A stretch of 64,000 bases of DNA from Harryflintia acetispora (GTDB lineage Bacteria; Bacillota; Clostridia; Oscillospirales; Ruminococcaceae). A program made the translations under genes and the position numbers. Below the pieces are notes generated by a model, which ran no database searches, was not told the DNA's origin, and saw only the letters and a list, made by a program, of their open reading frames with translations. Each line of letters starts with the position of its first letter. The first letter of the stretch is position 1. Location: assembly GCA_004340125.1 (NCBI GenBank), contig SLUK01000002.1, positions 248,001 to 312,000 on the forward strand, read 5' to 3'. Below, one piece after another: positions 7,910-16,028 of the stretch.

Positions 7910-8272
7910 GTGACTGTCAAAAGAGGAGAAATCTACTATGCGGACCTCAGCCCGGTAGTGGGTTCCGAACAGGGTGGCGTCAGGCCTGTATTGATAGTTC
8001 AAAACGACGTTGGTAATAAATTCAGCCCCACCGTGATTGCGGCGGCCATCACTTCCCAGAAGGAGAAGTCCAAGCTGCCGACCCACATCGAGCTCAATTC
8101 GCCGGACTGCGGCCTCTCCCGGGATTCCGTTGTCCTGCTCGAACAGGTGAGGACGATCGACAAAAGAAGGCTCAAAGAAAAAATGGGCAGGCTGGACGAC
8201 GGCTCGATGACCAAGGTGAACCAAGCGTTGGGCGTCAGCTTCGGGCTCAATTTTTCGGGCGACGGGCACTAA
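7910..8272 (+). CDS. ndoA: EndoA/MazF-family endoribonuclease toxin
   Basis: A 120-aa PemK/MazF fold protein closely matching the Bacillus EndoA, which cleaves mRNA at UACAU-type sites. The N terminus TVKRGEIYYADLSPVVGSEQGG, shortened here to its first part VKRGEIYYADL, the catalytic Arg in GVRPVLIVQND and the Thr in AAITSQ are intact. GTG 7910 gives the family N terminus; GTG 7901 is a possible alternative. No antitoxin (ndoAI) gene precedes it: the 200 bp upstream contain a terminator and a palindrome only. It is a single-gene unit with its own terminator. Confidence 0.93.
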   Translation: MTVKRGEIYYADLSPVVGSEQGGVRPVLIVQNDVGNKFSPTVIAAAITSQKEKSKLPTHIELNSPDCGLSRDSVVLLEQVRTIDKRRLKEKMGRLDDGSMTKVNQALGVSFGLNFSGDGH

Positions 8273-8299
8273 TATTACATAGGGAATATCGGTGCCCCC

Positions 8300-8350
8300 G
8301 GGCGTCCGGTGTGATGGGAATCCCCGTCACACCGGACGCCCCTTTTGTTT
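8300..8350 (+). terminator. Intrinsic terminator of ndoA
   Basis: A 15-bp perfect stem (GGGCGTCCGGTGTGA arm) with a 12-nt loop, followed by CCTTTTGTTT, just after the ndoA stop. Confidence 0.85.
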
Positions 8351-8420
8351 GTGCGGGGTTCTAAGCGCCAAGCGGTGCATCATAAAATAACAGGAGGGCA
8401 GCATTGGAATGACAAAAAGA

Positions 8421-8449
8421 TTGACCTGGCGGGCGCTATGGTGTAAAAT
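8421..8449 (+). promoter_or_regulatory. Promoter of the GHL10 lipoprotein gene
   Basis: TTGACC, 17 bp, TAAAAT on the plus strand, about 95 bp before the ATG at 8546. The rest of the 273-bp gap 8273-8545 holds only the ndoA terminator and this promoter. Confidence 0.75.
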
Positions 8450-8545
8450 TATGCTGTATTTTTATGCGGATTTGACAGGACATCACGCGAAAAAAGACAA
8501 GCCGTATCAGATATTGTAATTGTAAATTGTAATCGGAGGTAACCC

Positions 8546-9952
8546 ATGCGCAGACTTCTCACCACTCTTCTTTCGGCCGGGCTGATCCTGGCCATGACAT
8601 CTTGTGCGACGAAGCCCGCTGACGAGACGCCTTATCAGACGGCCAGCGAAACCGTTACCATAGTCAGCCCGGCGCTGGCCGAGACCGAATATCCGGCGGA
8701 AAACCCGCCGGCGGACGAGGACCCCGGCCTCGGAGACGAGAGCAGGGAGGAATCCTCCGGCTCGCAGCAGGCCGATGAGGACGGGGAAGAAGAGGAGAGC
8801 GGTGTGACCGAGACGGCCGCCACTCAGACAAAACCCGCTGTGCAGAGCCCGGACGAGGTGCGCGCCGTCTGGTTCTCCTATCTCGAATTTGAAACCATGC
8901 TGAAGGGCCTCGGTGAAGAGCAGTTCCGCCAGAATATCTCCGGCGCCTTCGGCGAGGTTGCGGACGCCGGCTTCAACACCGTCTTTGTGCAGGTGCGCCC
9001 GAACGGCGATGCGCTCTATGATTCCGACTATTTCCCCTGGTCCTATGTCGCCAGCGGCGCCGAAGGGCAGGACCCCGGCTTCGATCCGCTGCAGGTGATG
9101 ATCGAGGAGGCCCACGCGCGCGCGCTTCGCATCGAAGCCTGGATCAACCCCTACCGGGTGCGCGCGAGCGGCAACGACAAGCCGCTGAGCTCGGAGAACC
9201 AGGCGCAGAAGTGGCAAAGCGAGGGCAGCGACGACGTCGTGTCCTTCTCGGGCGGCCTCTATTACAATCCCGCGAGTGAGAAGGCGCGTGAGCTGATCGT
9301 AAACGGGGTGCGGGAAATCCTGCTCAATTATGAAGTGGAGGGTATCCACTTCGACGACTATTTCTATCCCACCACCGAGGCGGCTTTCGACCAGGATTCC
9401 TATGACCGCTACAAGGCAGAAGGAGGGGAGCTCTCGCTGAGCAACTGGCGGCGGGAGAACGTCAATACGCTGGTGCAGCAGGTCTACCGGGCGGTCAAGG
9501 AAACGAAGAGCAGCGCCGTTTTTGGCATATCGCCCCAGGGCAACAACGAGAACAATTACAACAAGCAGTTTATCGACGTGGCCAAGTGGCTGGCCAACGA
9601 GGGCTATGTGGACTATATCTGCCCGCAGGTCTACTTTGGCTTTGAAAACGAATCCGCCCCCTTCCAGCGTACGGTGGAAGAGTGGGACCGGATGGTGAAA
9701 TCCGATTCCGTCAAGCTGTATATCGGGATCGCCCCGTATAAGCTGGGGCTCCAGGACCAGTGGGCGGGCAGCGGCTCGAACGAATGGATCGGCACTCGTG
9801 ATCTGCTGTGCAAGATGGTAGAAGCCAGCCGGGAACAGGAGAGCTACGGGGGTTTCGCCATGTACCGCTACGCCTCCCTGTTCGCCCCGGATGCGGCGGT
9901 GAGCGGGCAGGTGGCGCAGGAGCTTTCCAATTTGAAGGCGCTCATGCAGTAA
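8546..9952 (+). CDS. GHL10 (DUF187) glycoside-hydrolase-like lipoprotein
   Basis: A 468-aa lipoprotein with lipobox MTSC (Cys20), an acidic Ser/Glu linker (about 24-95), and a GHL10 domain (about 97-460). The domain opens with VRAVWFSYLEF and has the TIM-barrel motifs NTVFVQVRPNGDALY, EAWINPYRV, EGIHFDDYFYP and VDYICPQVYFG. GHL10 proteins are predicted glycan hydrolases of the cell envelope. GGAGG precedes the ATG. Located on the outer face of the membrane, just upstream of the amidase fusion, it probably acts on peptidoglycan or a wall polymer; the substrate is not known. Confidence 0.93.
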   Translation: MRRLLTTLLSAGLILAMTSCATKPADETPYQTASETVTIVSPALAETEYPAENPPADEDPGLGDESREESSGSQQADEDGEEEESGVTETAATQTKPAVQSPDEVRAVWFSYLEFETMLKGLGEEQFRQNISGAFGEVADAGFNTVFVQVRPNGDALYDSDYFPWSYVASGAEGQDPGFDPLQVMIEEAHARALRIEAWINPYRVRASGNDKPLSSENQAQKWQSEGSDDVVSFSGGLYYNPASEKARELIVNGVREILLNYEVEGIHFDDYFYPTTEAAFDQDSYDRYKAEGGELSLSNWRRENVNTLVQQVYRAVKETKSSAVFGISPQGNNENNYNKQFIDVAKWLANEGYVDYICPQVYFGFENESAPFQRTVEEWDRMVKSDSVKLYIGIAPYKLGLQDQWAGSGSNEWIGTRDLLCKMVEASREQESYGGFAMYRYASLFAPDAAVSGQVAQELSNLKALMQ

Positions 9953-9996
9953 GGTTCTTTGACCGAATCAAATGCAGGAAAGGGTGAGAGAACGGC

Positions 9997-12900
9997 TTGG
10001 AGCGCTTTTTCAGAAATAAGACCCTGTTCACCGTCATCATCGTACTTATATTTCTCGTCATGACCGGTCTCATCGGCGCATTGTCGTTCTTTGCGCGGGA
10101 CCTTTTTCCCTTTGCGGCCCCCGTAGGCGCTTCCTCTTCCTCCTCGCAGGCAGAAAGCCCGCGGGAGGAGGGCGGCTCCGCCGTGCAGGGGCCGCAGTTT
10201 GCTGCGCCCTCTTCTAAGGAAGAATCGGACGAGCCCTCCCAGGAGGAATCCGACTCCGAAGACGAAAGCGCCGGGGAGGGCAGCTCCTCCGAGGAAGAGG
10301 AAAGCTCGAGCTCCAACGGGGAGTCCTTCGACCCCGCGCTCGGGGAGGAAGAGGAAAAAGACGAAAATAAAGAGGAGAACATCCATTATAACGTCCCGGA
10401 CGAGATGCGCGCGGTCTATCTCACGCCGGGGGTGGATTATCCCACCAGCGGCGGCGCGCAGGCAATCGAAGAGGGGATCGCCAAAGCGCTCGAGTCGGCG
10501 AAAGCCCTGACCATGAACGCGGTGGTGGCGCTGCCCTATGGTGATGGGAAGGCCATCTACCAGACCGGGGAGATGCAGCCGGCCACCAACGAGATCGACA
10601 TTCTGCAGACCATCGTGGACAAGGCGCGCGAGCAGGATATGTACGTCTACGCCGTCTACGAGGCGAGCACCATCGACCAGGGCGGAAACGCTGTGCGGCA
10701 GGAGAGCGTGGACACCGGGGTGATCGACTTCGCCGCCGAAAACGCCGCCAAATTTGCGGACAAGTACCAGCTCGACGGGATCCTGGTCGACAGCTATTAC
10801 AACGAGACGCTGCCGGATTCTTATGCCGGTTACATAAAATCCGGGGCCGGGATCGGCTACCGGGAATATATGCGTTCCTACAGCGAGGCGCTCTTTACGG
10901 CGGTCAGCGGCGCGATCCGGGAGAGCGCCAAGGGCACCCAGGTCGGGATCGTGGTGGACGGGGTGTGGGAGAACGCCGCCGCCGAGCCGGAGGGCACCCA
11001 GACTGCGGCCCAGTTTACCGCGCTCAGCGGCGGGAACGCCGACACCAAAAAATTCGTCACCGAAAAGCTGGCCGATTTCGTCGCCCTGCGCCCGGGCGGC
11101 TATACCGACAGCGGGACCGAGCCCTTCCAGGAGGTCGCGCAGTGGTGGTCCAAGGTGGCGCAGTCTGGCGGCCTGCCGCTCTATGTCATTTATCCTGAGG
11201 ACAAGGTCTGCACCGACGCACCGGGCTTCTCCTCGCCTGACGAGATCGCCCAGCAGGTGATCTATGCCCAGGAGTGCGAGGCCTACGAGGGCGGGATTTT
11301 CAACAGTCTCTCCCGTCTCATCGAGAACCCCCAGACCAGCACCGACCTGCTCATCAAGCTCTTCAAGCACGAGGTCAACGTCGACCATGTCCTGACCGAG
11401 CTGGCCGTCACCAAGCCGGACCAGATGGATTTTTCCACCTTCGAGCCGGTGATGGTCTTCCGCGGTGCATCCGACCCGAACTTCGAGGTCAGCGTCAACG
11501 GCGAGGTGCTGGACACCGATGAAAACGGATACTTCACCACCACCCAGGACCTCGAGCCGGGGCTCAACACCTTCACCTTCGAGCACAAGGGCAAGAGCCA
11601 GGTCTTTAAAATCACCCGCAATGTGCAGATCATCAAGGAGGTATCCCCCACAGGCAGCGTGGCGCTCGAAGGCGGGATGAAGCTGCAGATCACCGCATTG
11701 GCCTACGAGGATGCGGCGGTGTCGGCATCGCTGGGCGGAGCCTCGATCCCAATGAGCAAGGACACCTCGATCGACGACAGCACCGACGAGGACAGCTCCT
11801 ACGTCAAATTCGTCGGGGAGTACACCGTGCCCGCCGCCACCGGGGAGAAGCAGAATCTCGGAATGCTTAAAATTTCCGGCCAGTGGCAGGGGATTTCGGA
11901 CAGCAAGGAGGGGGCCTCGATCTCGATCAACCCGGTGGTCGCCGCCGGGGATGGGGATCTGATCGTTGTGACCGCCGAGGCGGCCAAGACCTTCCCGCCG
12001 GACAAGCTGGGCAACGAGACCGATCCAGCCTATTTTCCGCTGCCCAAGGGGACCAAGGACTATACGGTGGGCGAGATGATCACCTATAAAAACGGGGACG
12101 ACACCTATAAATATTATAAGCTCCAGTCCGGTGTGCGCGTCTATGCCGACGACATCAACAAAACCTCCGGCGAACTGTCCACCGGAAATGTGATCGAGTC
12201 GATGAAGATTACCAGCGACAAGCGGTACACCTATGTCACGCTGGATACCCAGCAACCGGTGCCTTATACGGTCAGTTATTCCAGCAGCGGGATCAAATTT
12301 GACTTCAAATACACCTCCTCGACCCCCAAGTCGCAGAAGGTCTCGGACAACCCGGTCATCCGTTCGGCCGACTGGTCGGAGGGCACCCTTTCCCTGGGCT
12401 TCACCCAGTCGGGCTCCTTCCTGGGATACCACTCCTATTACAAGGGGGACAAGCTGGTACTGCGCCTGACCAACCCGCCGACCTCGATCTCGAACGTGCG
12501 GATCGCCATCGACCCGGGGCACGGCGGCAAGGACAAGGGGACTGCCGGCTACTATCCGGACGTGAGCGAGGCGGAGATCAACGCGGTCATCGCCGAGAAG
12601 ACCGCCGAGGCGCTGGCGGATAAGGGGGCCGAGGTCAAGCTGATCAAGACCGACCCCTATCTCACCCTCAATCAGCGCCTGGAGGCGGCCAGGGCCTACG
12701 ATGCGAACATCTATATCAGCATCCATTCCAATTCCTCGGTGAACACCTCGGCCACCGGCAGCGAGGTCTATTACTTCTATCCCTTCGGGCAGACGCTCGC
12801 AAGCATCTCGTCCAAACAGGTATCCAATGCGCTGGATACCGACAACCGCGGCGCCAAACAGGCGCGCTATTGGGTGACCACCGACAGCCGGTTCGCTTCG

Positions 12901-13635
12901 GTCCTCATCGAGTGCGGCTTTTTGAGCAACAAGAGCGAATACAAAAAGCTTACCAAATCCTCTTACCAGGACAAGGTGGCCGAGGCAATTGCGGATTCGG
13001 TCGCTTCCTATGTCAAAACCATCAGCACCGGGATATCGGGCGGGAACGACGACCCGATCGACGAAGACGAGGAAGAAGATGAGAGCAGCGGCTCGGGCGA
13101 TGGTTCGGTGAGCGGAGTGTCTCTGAGTAAATCCAGCGTCAAGCTCAAGATAGGCGAGACTTACCGCCTCGAGGCGCAGGTGAAGCCTTCGGACGCCGAA
13201 GATACCCGGGTGGAGTGGGAATCGGACGATGAGGATGTCGTCACCGTCTCTTCGAGCGGGAAGCTGAAGGCTGTCAGCGAGGGCAGCGCCACCGTCACGG
13301 TGACCACCCGGGACGGGGATTACACCAAGAAGTGCAAGGTCGAGGTGGTTTCCGACGACGAGGACGATGACAATGATGAGGAGATCGAGGACATCGAGAT
13401 CACCGAGTCGCGCGTGACCCTCGAGGAAGGGGACACCTACCAGATCGAGGTGGAGATCACGCCATCCTCCCTGGAGGACGATGCCGAGCTGGAATATGAG
13501 TCGGACGACGAGGAAGTGGCGACCGTCTCCTCAAGCGGGAAGGTCCGGGCGCGCGGGGAGGGCACCGCCGTCATCACGGTGAGCACCACCGACGGGAGCG
13601 ATCTGAGCGACCGGATCAAAATTACTGTGGAATAG
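9997..13635 (+). CDS. Membrane-anchored multidomain N-acetylmuramoyl-L-alanine amidase (GHL10-like + Amidase_3 + Big2 x2)
   Basis: A 1212-aa surface protein starting at TTG 9997 (AAAGGG site upstream). Order: a signal-anchor helix (about 9-33); a Ser/Glu-rich linker (about 40-125); a GHL10-like TIM barrel (about 130-455, with DEMRAVYLTPGVDYPTSGG and DGILVDSYYN); beta-rich spacer and AMIN-like regions (about 456-830); an Amidase_3 domain (about 833-1010) with zinc ligands in IDPGHGG, SEAEIN and SIHSN and the catalytic Glu in LIECGFLSN; an acidic linker; and two Big_2 (Ig-like) repeats to the end. It should cleave the stem peptide from MurNAc in the wall. It lies 44 bp after the GHL10 lipoprotein gene. 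Confidence 0.92.
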   Translation: MERFFRNKTLFTVIIVLIFLVMTGLIGALSFFARDLFPFAAPVGASSSSSQAESPREEGGSAVQGPQFAAPSSKEESDEPSQEESDSEDESAGEGSSSEEEESSSSNGESFDPALGEEEEKDENKEENIHYNVPDEMRAVYLTPGVDYPTSGGAQAIEEGIAKALESAKALTMNAVVALPYGDGKAIYQTGEMQPATNEIDILQTIVDKAREQDMYVYAVYEASTIDQGGNAVRQESVDTGVIDFAAENAAKFADKYQLDGILVDSYYNETLPDSYAGYIKSGAGIGYREYMRSYSEALFTAVSGAIRESAKGTQVGIVVDGVWENAAAEPEGTQTAAQFTALSGGNADTKKFVTEKLADFVALRPGGYTDSGTEPFQEVAQWWSKVAQSGGLPLYVIYPEDKVCTDAPGFSSPDEIAQQVIYAQECEAYEGGIFNSLSRLIENPQTSTDLLIKLFKHEVNVDHVLTELAVTKPDQMDFSTFEPVMVFRGASDPNFEVSVNGEVLDTDENGYFTTTQDLEPGLNTFTFEHKGKSQVFKITRNVQIIKEVSPTGSVALEGGMKLQITALAYEDAAVSASLGGASIPMSKDTSIDDSTDEDSSYVKFVGEYTVPAATGEKQNLGMLKISGQWQGISDSKEGASISINPVVAAGDGDLIVVTAEAAKTFPPDKLGNETDPAYFPLPKGTKDYTVGEMITYKNGDDTYKYYKLQSGVRVYADDINKTSGELSTGNVIESMKITSDKRYTYVTLDTQQPVPYTVSYSSSGIKFDFKYTSSTPKSQKVSDNPVIRSADWSEGTLSLGFTQSGSFLGYHSYYKGDKLVLRLTNPPTSISNVRIAIDPGHGGKDKGTAGYYPDVSEAEINAVIAEKTAEALADKGAEVKLIKTDPYLTLNQRLEAARAYDANIYISIHSNSSVNTSATGSEVYYFYPFGQTLASISSKQVSNALDTDNRGAKQARYWVTTDSRFASVLIECGFLSNKSEYKKLTKSSYQDKVAEAIADSVASYVKTISTGISGGNDDPIDEDEEEDESSGSGDGSVSGVSLSKSSVKLKIGETYRLEAQVKPSDAEDTRVEWESDDEDVVTVSSSGKLKAVSEGSATVTVTTRDGDYTKKCKVEVVSDDEDDDNDEEIEDIEITESRVTLEEGDTYQIEVEITPSSLEDDAELEYESDDEEVATVSSSGKVRARGEGTAVITVSTTDGSDLSDRIKITVE

Positions 13636-13776
13636 CCAGGCGGCGTACTCTTATGAGGCCGCTCATACTGTTTCCCTGATATTTACACTTTGTTAATCAA
13701 AAAGAGTGCAGAGTGATGTAAAATAATATTTGTTTAGACCGTGATCGGTCGATCAATGCAAGGGTGTGTTTGCCGG

Positions 13777-14655
13777 GTGTTCGGATATATCAAACCGTGG
13801 AAGCCGCAGCTTCGTATCTGTGAATTCGATACCTACAAGGCGATCTATTGTGGGCTTTGCAAACAGCTCTCGCATTCCTACGGCCCCTTTGCGAGGCTGA
13901 CGCTCAGCTATGACTTCACCTTCCTGGCGCTGCTGGACATGGCGCTGGGAGACGAAAGCCCGCAGTTCAAGACCGAAAACTGCCTGTATAACCCGCTCAA
14001 AAAGAAGCCCTGCTGCGTCAGCTGCCAAAGCCTGCATTACAGCGCTTCGGTGGCGATGCTCATCTACTACTATAAAATTCTGGATAATATCCAGGATGAA
14101 CGGTATCCCCAAAAGCTGCTTTACCGCCTGGCGCTGCCCTTTGCGCGCCGTGCGCGAAAAAAGGCGGCGGCCGAATATCCAAAGCTTGATCGGCGAATTG
14201 GTGAGCAGATGAAAGATCAGGCCGCTCTTGAGCAAAATAATTGTGATAGTGTCGACCGGGCAAGCGAGCCGACTGCAAATTGCCTGGCCTTTCTTTTTGA
14301 AGAACTCTCACAGGAGGAAGGGGAGCGCCGCGTGCTTTCCCGCCTAGGGTATCTGCTCGGGCGTTGGGTGTACCTGTGCGATGCGCTCGACGACATCGGG
14401 GAGGACATTGCAAAAAAGCGCTACAACCCCTTTGTGCTGCGCAGCGGCGCGCCAAACGGCCTGCCGCTGGACAGACTCAGGGAGGAAGCCGTCTTCTCGC
14501 TCAACCTCACGATGGGGGAGATTGTCAAATCCTTCGATCTTTTGCGGCTGCGCCGCTATGAGGGGATATTATCCAATGTGATCAATCTGGGGCTCAAGGC
14601 CACCGTGCAGACGCTGGCCAGCGGCCCCGAGGCAGAAAAAGATACAGGTGTGTAA
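13777..14655 (+). CDS. DUF5685 family protein, possible isoprenoid-synthase-like fold
   Basis: A 292-aa, mostly helical protein with the DUF5685 signatures FGYIKPWKPQLRICEF, YKAIYCGLCKQL, LSYDFTFLALLDMAL, NPLKKKPCC and SEPTA. The start is set at GTG 13777, because family members begin MFGYI; ATG 13756 and GTG 13741 are in frame upstream. Function is unknown. I notice two Asp-rich motifs, DNIQDE (residues 103-108) and DALDDIGED (202-210) followed by a basic stretch, which resemble the diphosphate-binding motifs of squalene/phytoene synthases. It lies 23 bp upstream of the J-domain gene, an association I recall from other Clostridia. Confidence 0.82.
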   Translation: MFGYIKPWKPQLRICEFDTYKAIYCGLCKQLSHSYGPFARLTLSYDFTFLALLDMALGDESPQFKTENCLYNPLKKKPCCVSCQSLHYSASVAMLIYYYKILDNIQDERYPQKLLYRLALPFARRARKKAAAEYPKLDRRIGEQMKDQAALEQNNCDSVDRASEPTANCLAFLFEELSQEEGERRVLSRLGYLLGRWVYLCDALDDIGEDIAKKRYNPFVLRSGAPNGLPLDRLREEAVFSLNLTMGEIVKSFDLLRLRRYEGILSNVINLGLKATVQTLASGPEAEKDTGV

Positions 14656-14678
14656 ATCTGGCAGAAGGGGAAGAATCA

Positions 14679-15287
14679 ATGACCGATCCATACAAGGTAT
14701 TAGGAGTATCGCCCAATGCGACCGACGAGCAGATCAAGGAGGCTTACCGGGAGCTGGCGAGAAAATATCATCCGGACAGCTATCAGAATAATCCGCTGGC
14801 CGACCTGGCGTCGGAAAAGATGAAAGAGGTCAATGAAGCGTACGACAGCATTATGAAAATGCGTCGTAACAGCGGTTCCGCCCGCTCCGGCGGCACGTCC
14901 GGCGCCTTTTCGGATGTGCGCAGGCTGATCAACCAGAACCGCCTGGTGGAGGCGGAGGAGCTGCTGGGCGGCGTACCGTCGGCCAATCGGGACGCCGAAT
15001 GGTATTTTCTCAAGGGCAGCGTTTTCTATTCCCGCGGCTGGCTGGACGAGGCGTTTAACCACTTCGCGCAGGCCTGCCGGATGAATCCGAACAACCCGGA
15101 GTACACTGCGGCCTATAACAACCTGATGTGGCAGCGTCAGACCGGGCGTCCCGGCACCGAGCAGGGGCCCTACCGCCAACCGGGAAACATGGCGGGCGGC
15201 TGCAGCGCCTGCGACATGTGTTCCGGGCTGATCTGTGCGGACTGCTGTTGCGAGTGCATGGGCGGCGATTTGATCCGCTGCTGCTGA
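14679..15287 (+). CDS. J-domain (DnaJ-like) protein with TPR region and Cys-rich tail
   Basis: A 202-aa protein: a J domain (residues 1-65) with YKVLGVSPNATDEQIKEAY and the essential HPD in RKYHPDSY; a TPR-like helical part (about 85-150, with WYFLKGSVFYSRGWLDEAF); and a C-terminal tail (175-202) with ten cysteines in 28 residues. J domains stimulate Hsp70 ATPase, so it probably brings DnaK to a specific client; the partner is likely encoded by a neighbour. It is not the general DnaJ: the G/F and CxxCxGxG zinc domains are missing. Operon with DUF5685 upstream and a membrane protein 27 bp downstream. Confidence 0.88.
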   Translation: MTDPYKVLGVSPNATDEQIKEAYRELARKYHPDSYQNNPLADLASEKMKEVNEAYDSIMKMRRNSGSARSGGTSGAFSDVRRLINQNRLVEAEELLGGVPSANRDAEWYFLKGSVFYSRGWLDEAFNHFAQACRMNPNNPEYTAAYNNLMWQRQTGRPGTEQGPYRQPGNMAGGCSACDMCSGLICADCCCECMGGDLIRCC

Positions 15288-15314
15288 CGGTGGAAGACAG
15301 GGGAGGGGACACAG

Positions 15315-15854
15315 GTGAAAAAGAGCACCCAGGTCGCCATGGGCGGCATCTGCGCCTCGCTCTGCCTGTTTTTGATGTTCATGACCTGCATGTTCCCTTT
15401 TACGCAATTTGCCTTTCCGGCACTGGCGGGGATCGTGCTGATCGCGGTGGTATTTGAAAACGGGCGCCCGACGGCCACGCTGGTCTATGTGGCAGTCTCA
15501 ATCCTGTCGCTGATCATCGTGCCGGTAAAAGAGGCGGCCTTTCTCTTTGTCGGCTTTTTCGGATATTATCCGATTATCAAGTCAAAGCTGGAGCAGCTCC
15601 GGCCGCGGCTGATTGAATATCTGGTCAAGTTTTTGATCTTTAACGCCTCAGTGATCGGCTGTTATGCCATCCTGATTTATATTATGGGCATTGACGAGGT
15701 ACTTGAGGAAACCGGGATGTTTGGGCAGTATTCGTTGCTGGTTTTGATTTTGCTCGGCAATATTATGTTTATTATATATGATTTCGCCATTACCAACCTG
15801 ACCTATGTCTATACCAGTTGGTTTAGGCCAAAGATTTTGCGTAAGATTCAGTAG
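15315..15854 (+). CDS. Polytopic membrane protein of unknown function
   Basis: A 179-aa protein with about five membrane helices (near residues 8-30, 32-50, 55-85, 105-125 and 140-165). The opening (QVAMGGICASLCLFLMFM, then FPALAGIVLIAVVFENG) recalls ECF-transporter S components or DUF2232-type proteins, but the match is too weak to name a substrate. It ends the DUF5685/J-protein operon with a terminator right after its stop. GGGGAG precedes the start, which is GTG. Confidence 0.8.
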   Translation: MKKSTQVAMGGICASLCLFLMFMTCMFPFTQFAFPALAGIVLIAVVFENGRPTATLVYVAVSILSLIIVPVKEAAFLFVGFFGYYPIIKSKLEQLRPRLIEYLVKFLIFNASVIGCYAILIYIMGIDEVLEETGMFGQYSLLVLILLGNIMFIIYDFAITNLTYVYTSWFRPKILRKIQ

Positions 15855-15888
15855 CGCGCGGGCTGCATTTGCAGCTCCGCGCTTTTTT
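15854..15888 (+). terminator. Intrinsic terminator of the DUF5685 operon
   Basis: A GC-rich stem (GCGCG..GGCTGCA with TGCAGCT..CGCGC, one mismatch region) followed by TTTTTT, beginning at the stop codon of the membrane protein. Confidence 0.75.
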
Positions 15889-15940
15889 CATGGCTTCGCC
15901 TGTGCCCGGCAATATTGTGGTTGTTTGGGGGAAGAGAGGT

Positions 15941-15969
15941 TTGACAGGAGGAAAAAAATATGATATAAT
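15941..15969 (+). promoter_or_regulatory. Perfect consensus sigma-A promoter of the recombinase-nth unit
   Basis: TTGACA, 17 bp, TATAAT, an exact consensus match. The start site would fall inside the palindrome that follows. Confidence 0.9.
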
Positions 15970-15995
15970 TTCGCTAAAGAAAAATTTAGCGAAAT
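15968..15995. promoter_or_regulatory. Palindrome overlapping the promoter start site (operator or 5' hairpin)
   Basis: ATTTCGCTAAA and TTTAGCGAAAT are perfect 11-bp inverted arms with a 6-bp A-rich spacer. It begins inside the -10 box of the consensus promoter, where a repressor would block initiation; as RNA it would make a 5' hairpin. It is not a LexA/DinR box (CGAAC-N4-GTTCG type). Confidence 0.6.
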
Positions 15996-16028
15996 AGAGG
16001 GAATCAAAAACGGCAAGGAGGCGACATG

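Noticed and set aside
9868..12726. A 952-codon open frame antisense to the amidase fusion gene
   Set aside because: It lies opposite a gene with clear domains and intact catalytic motifs; its product is a low-information Leu/Gly/Val/Asp string typical of antisense frames in high-GC coding DNA, with no ribosome site.
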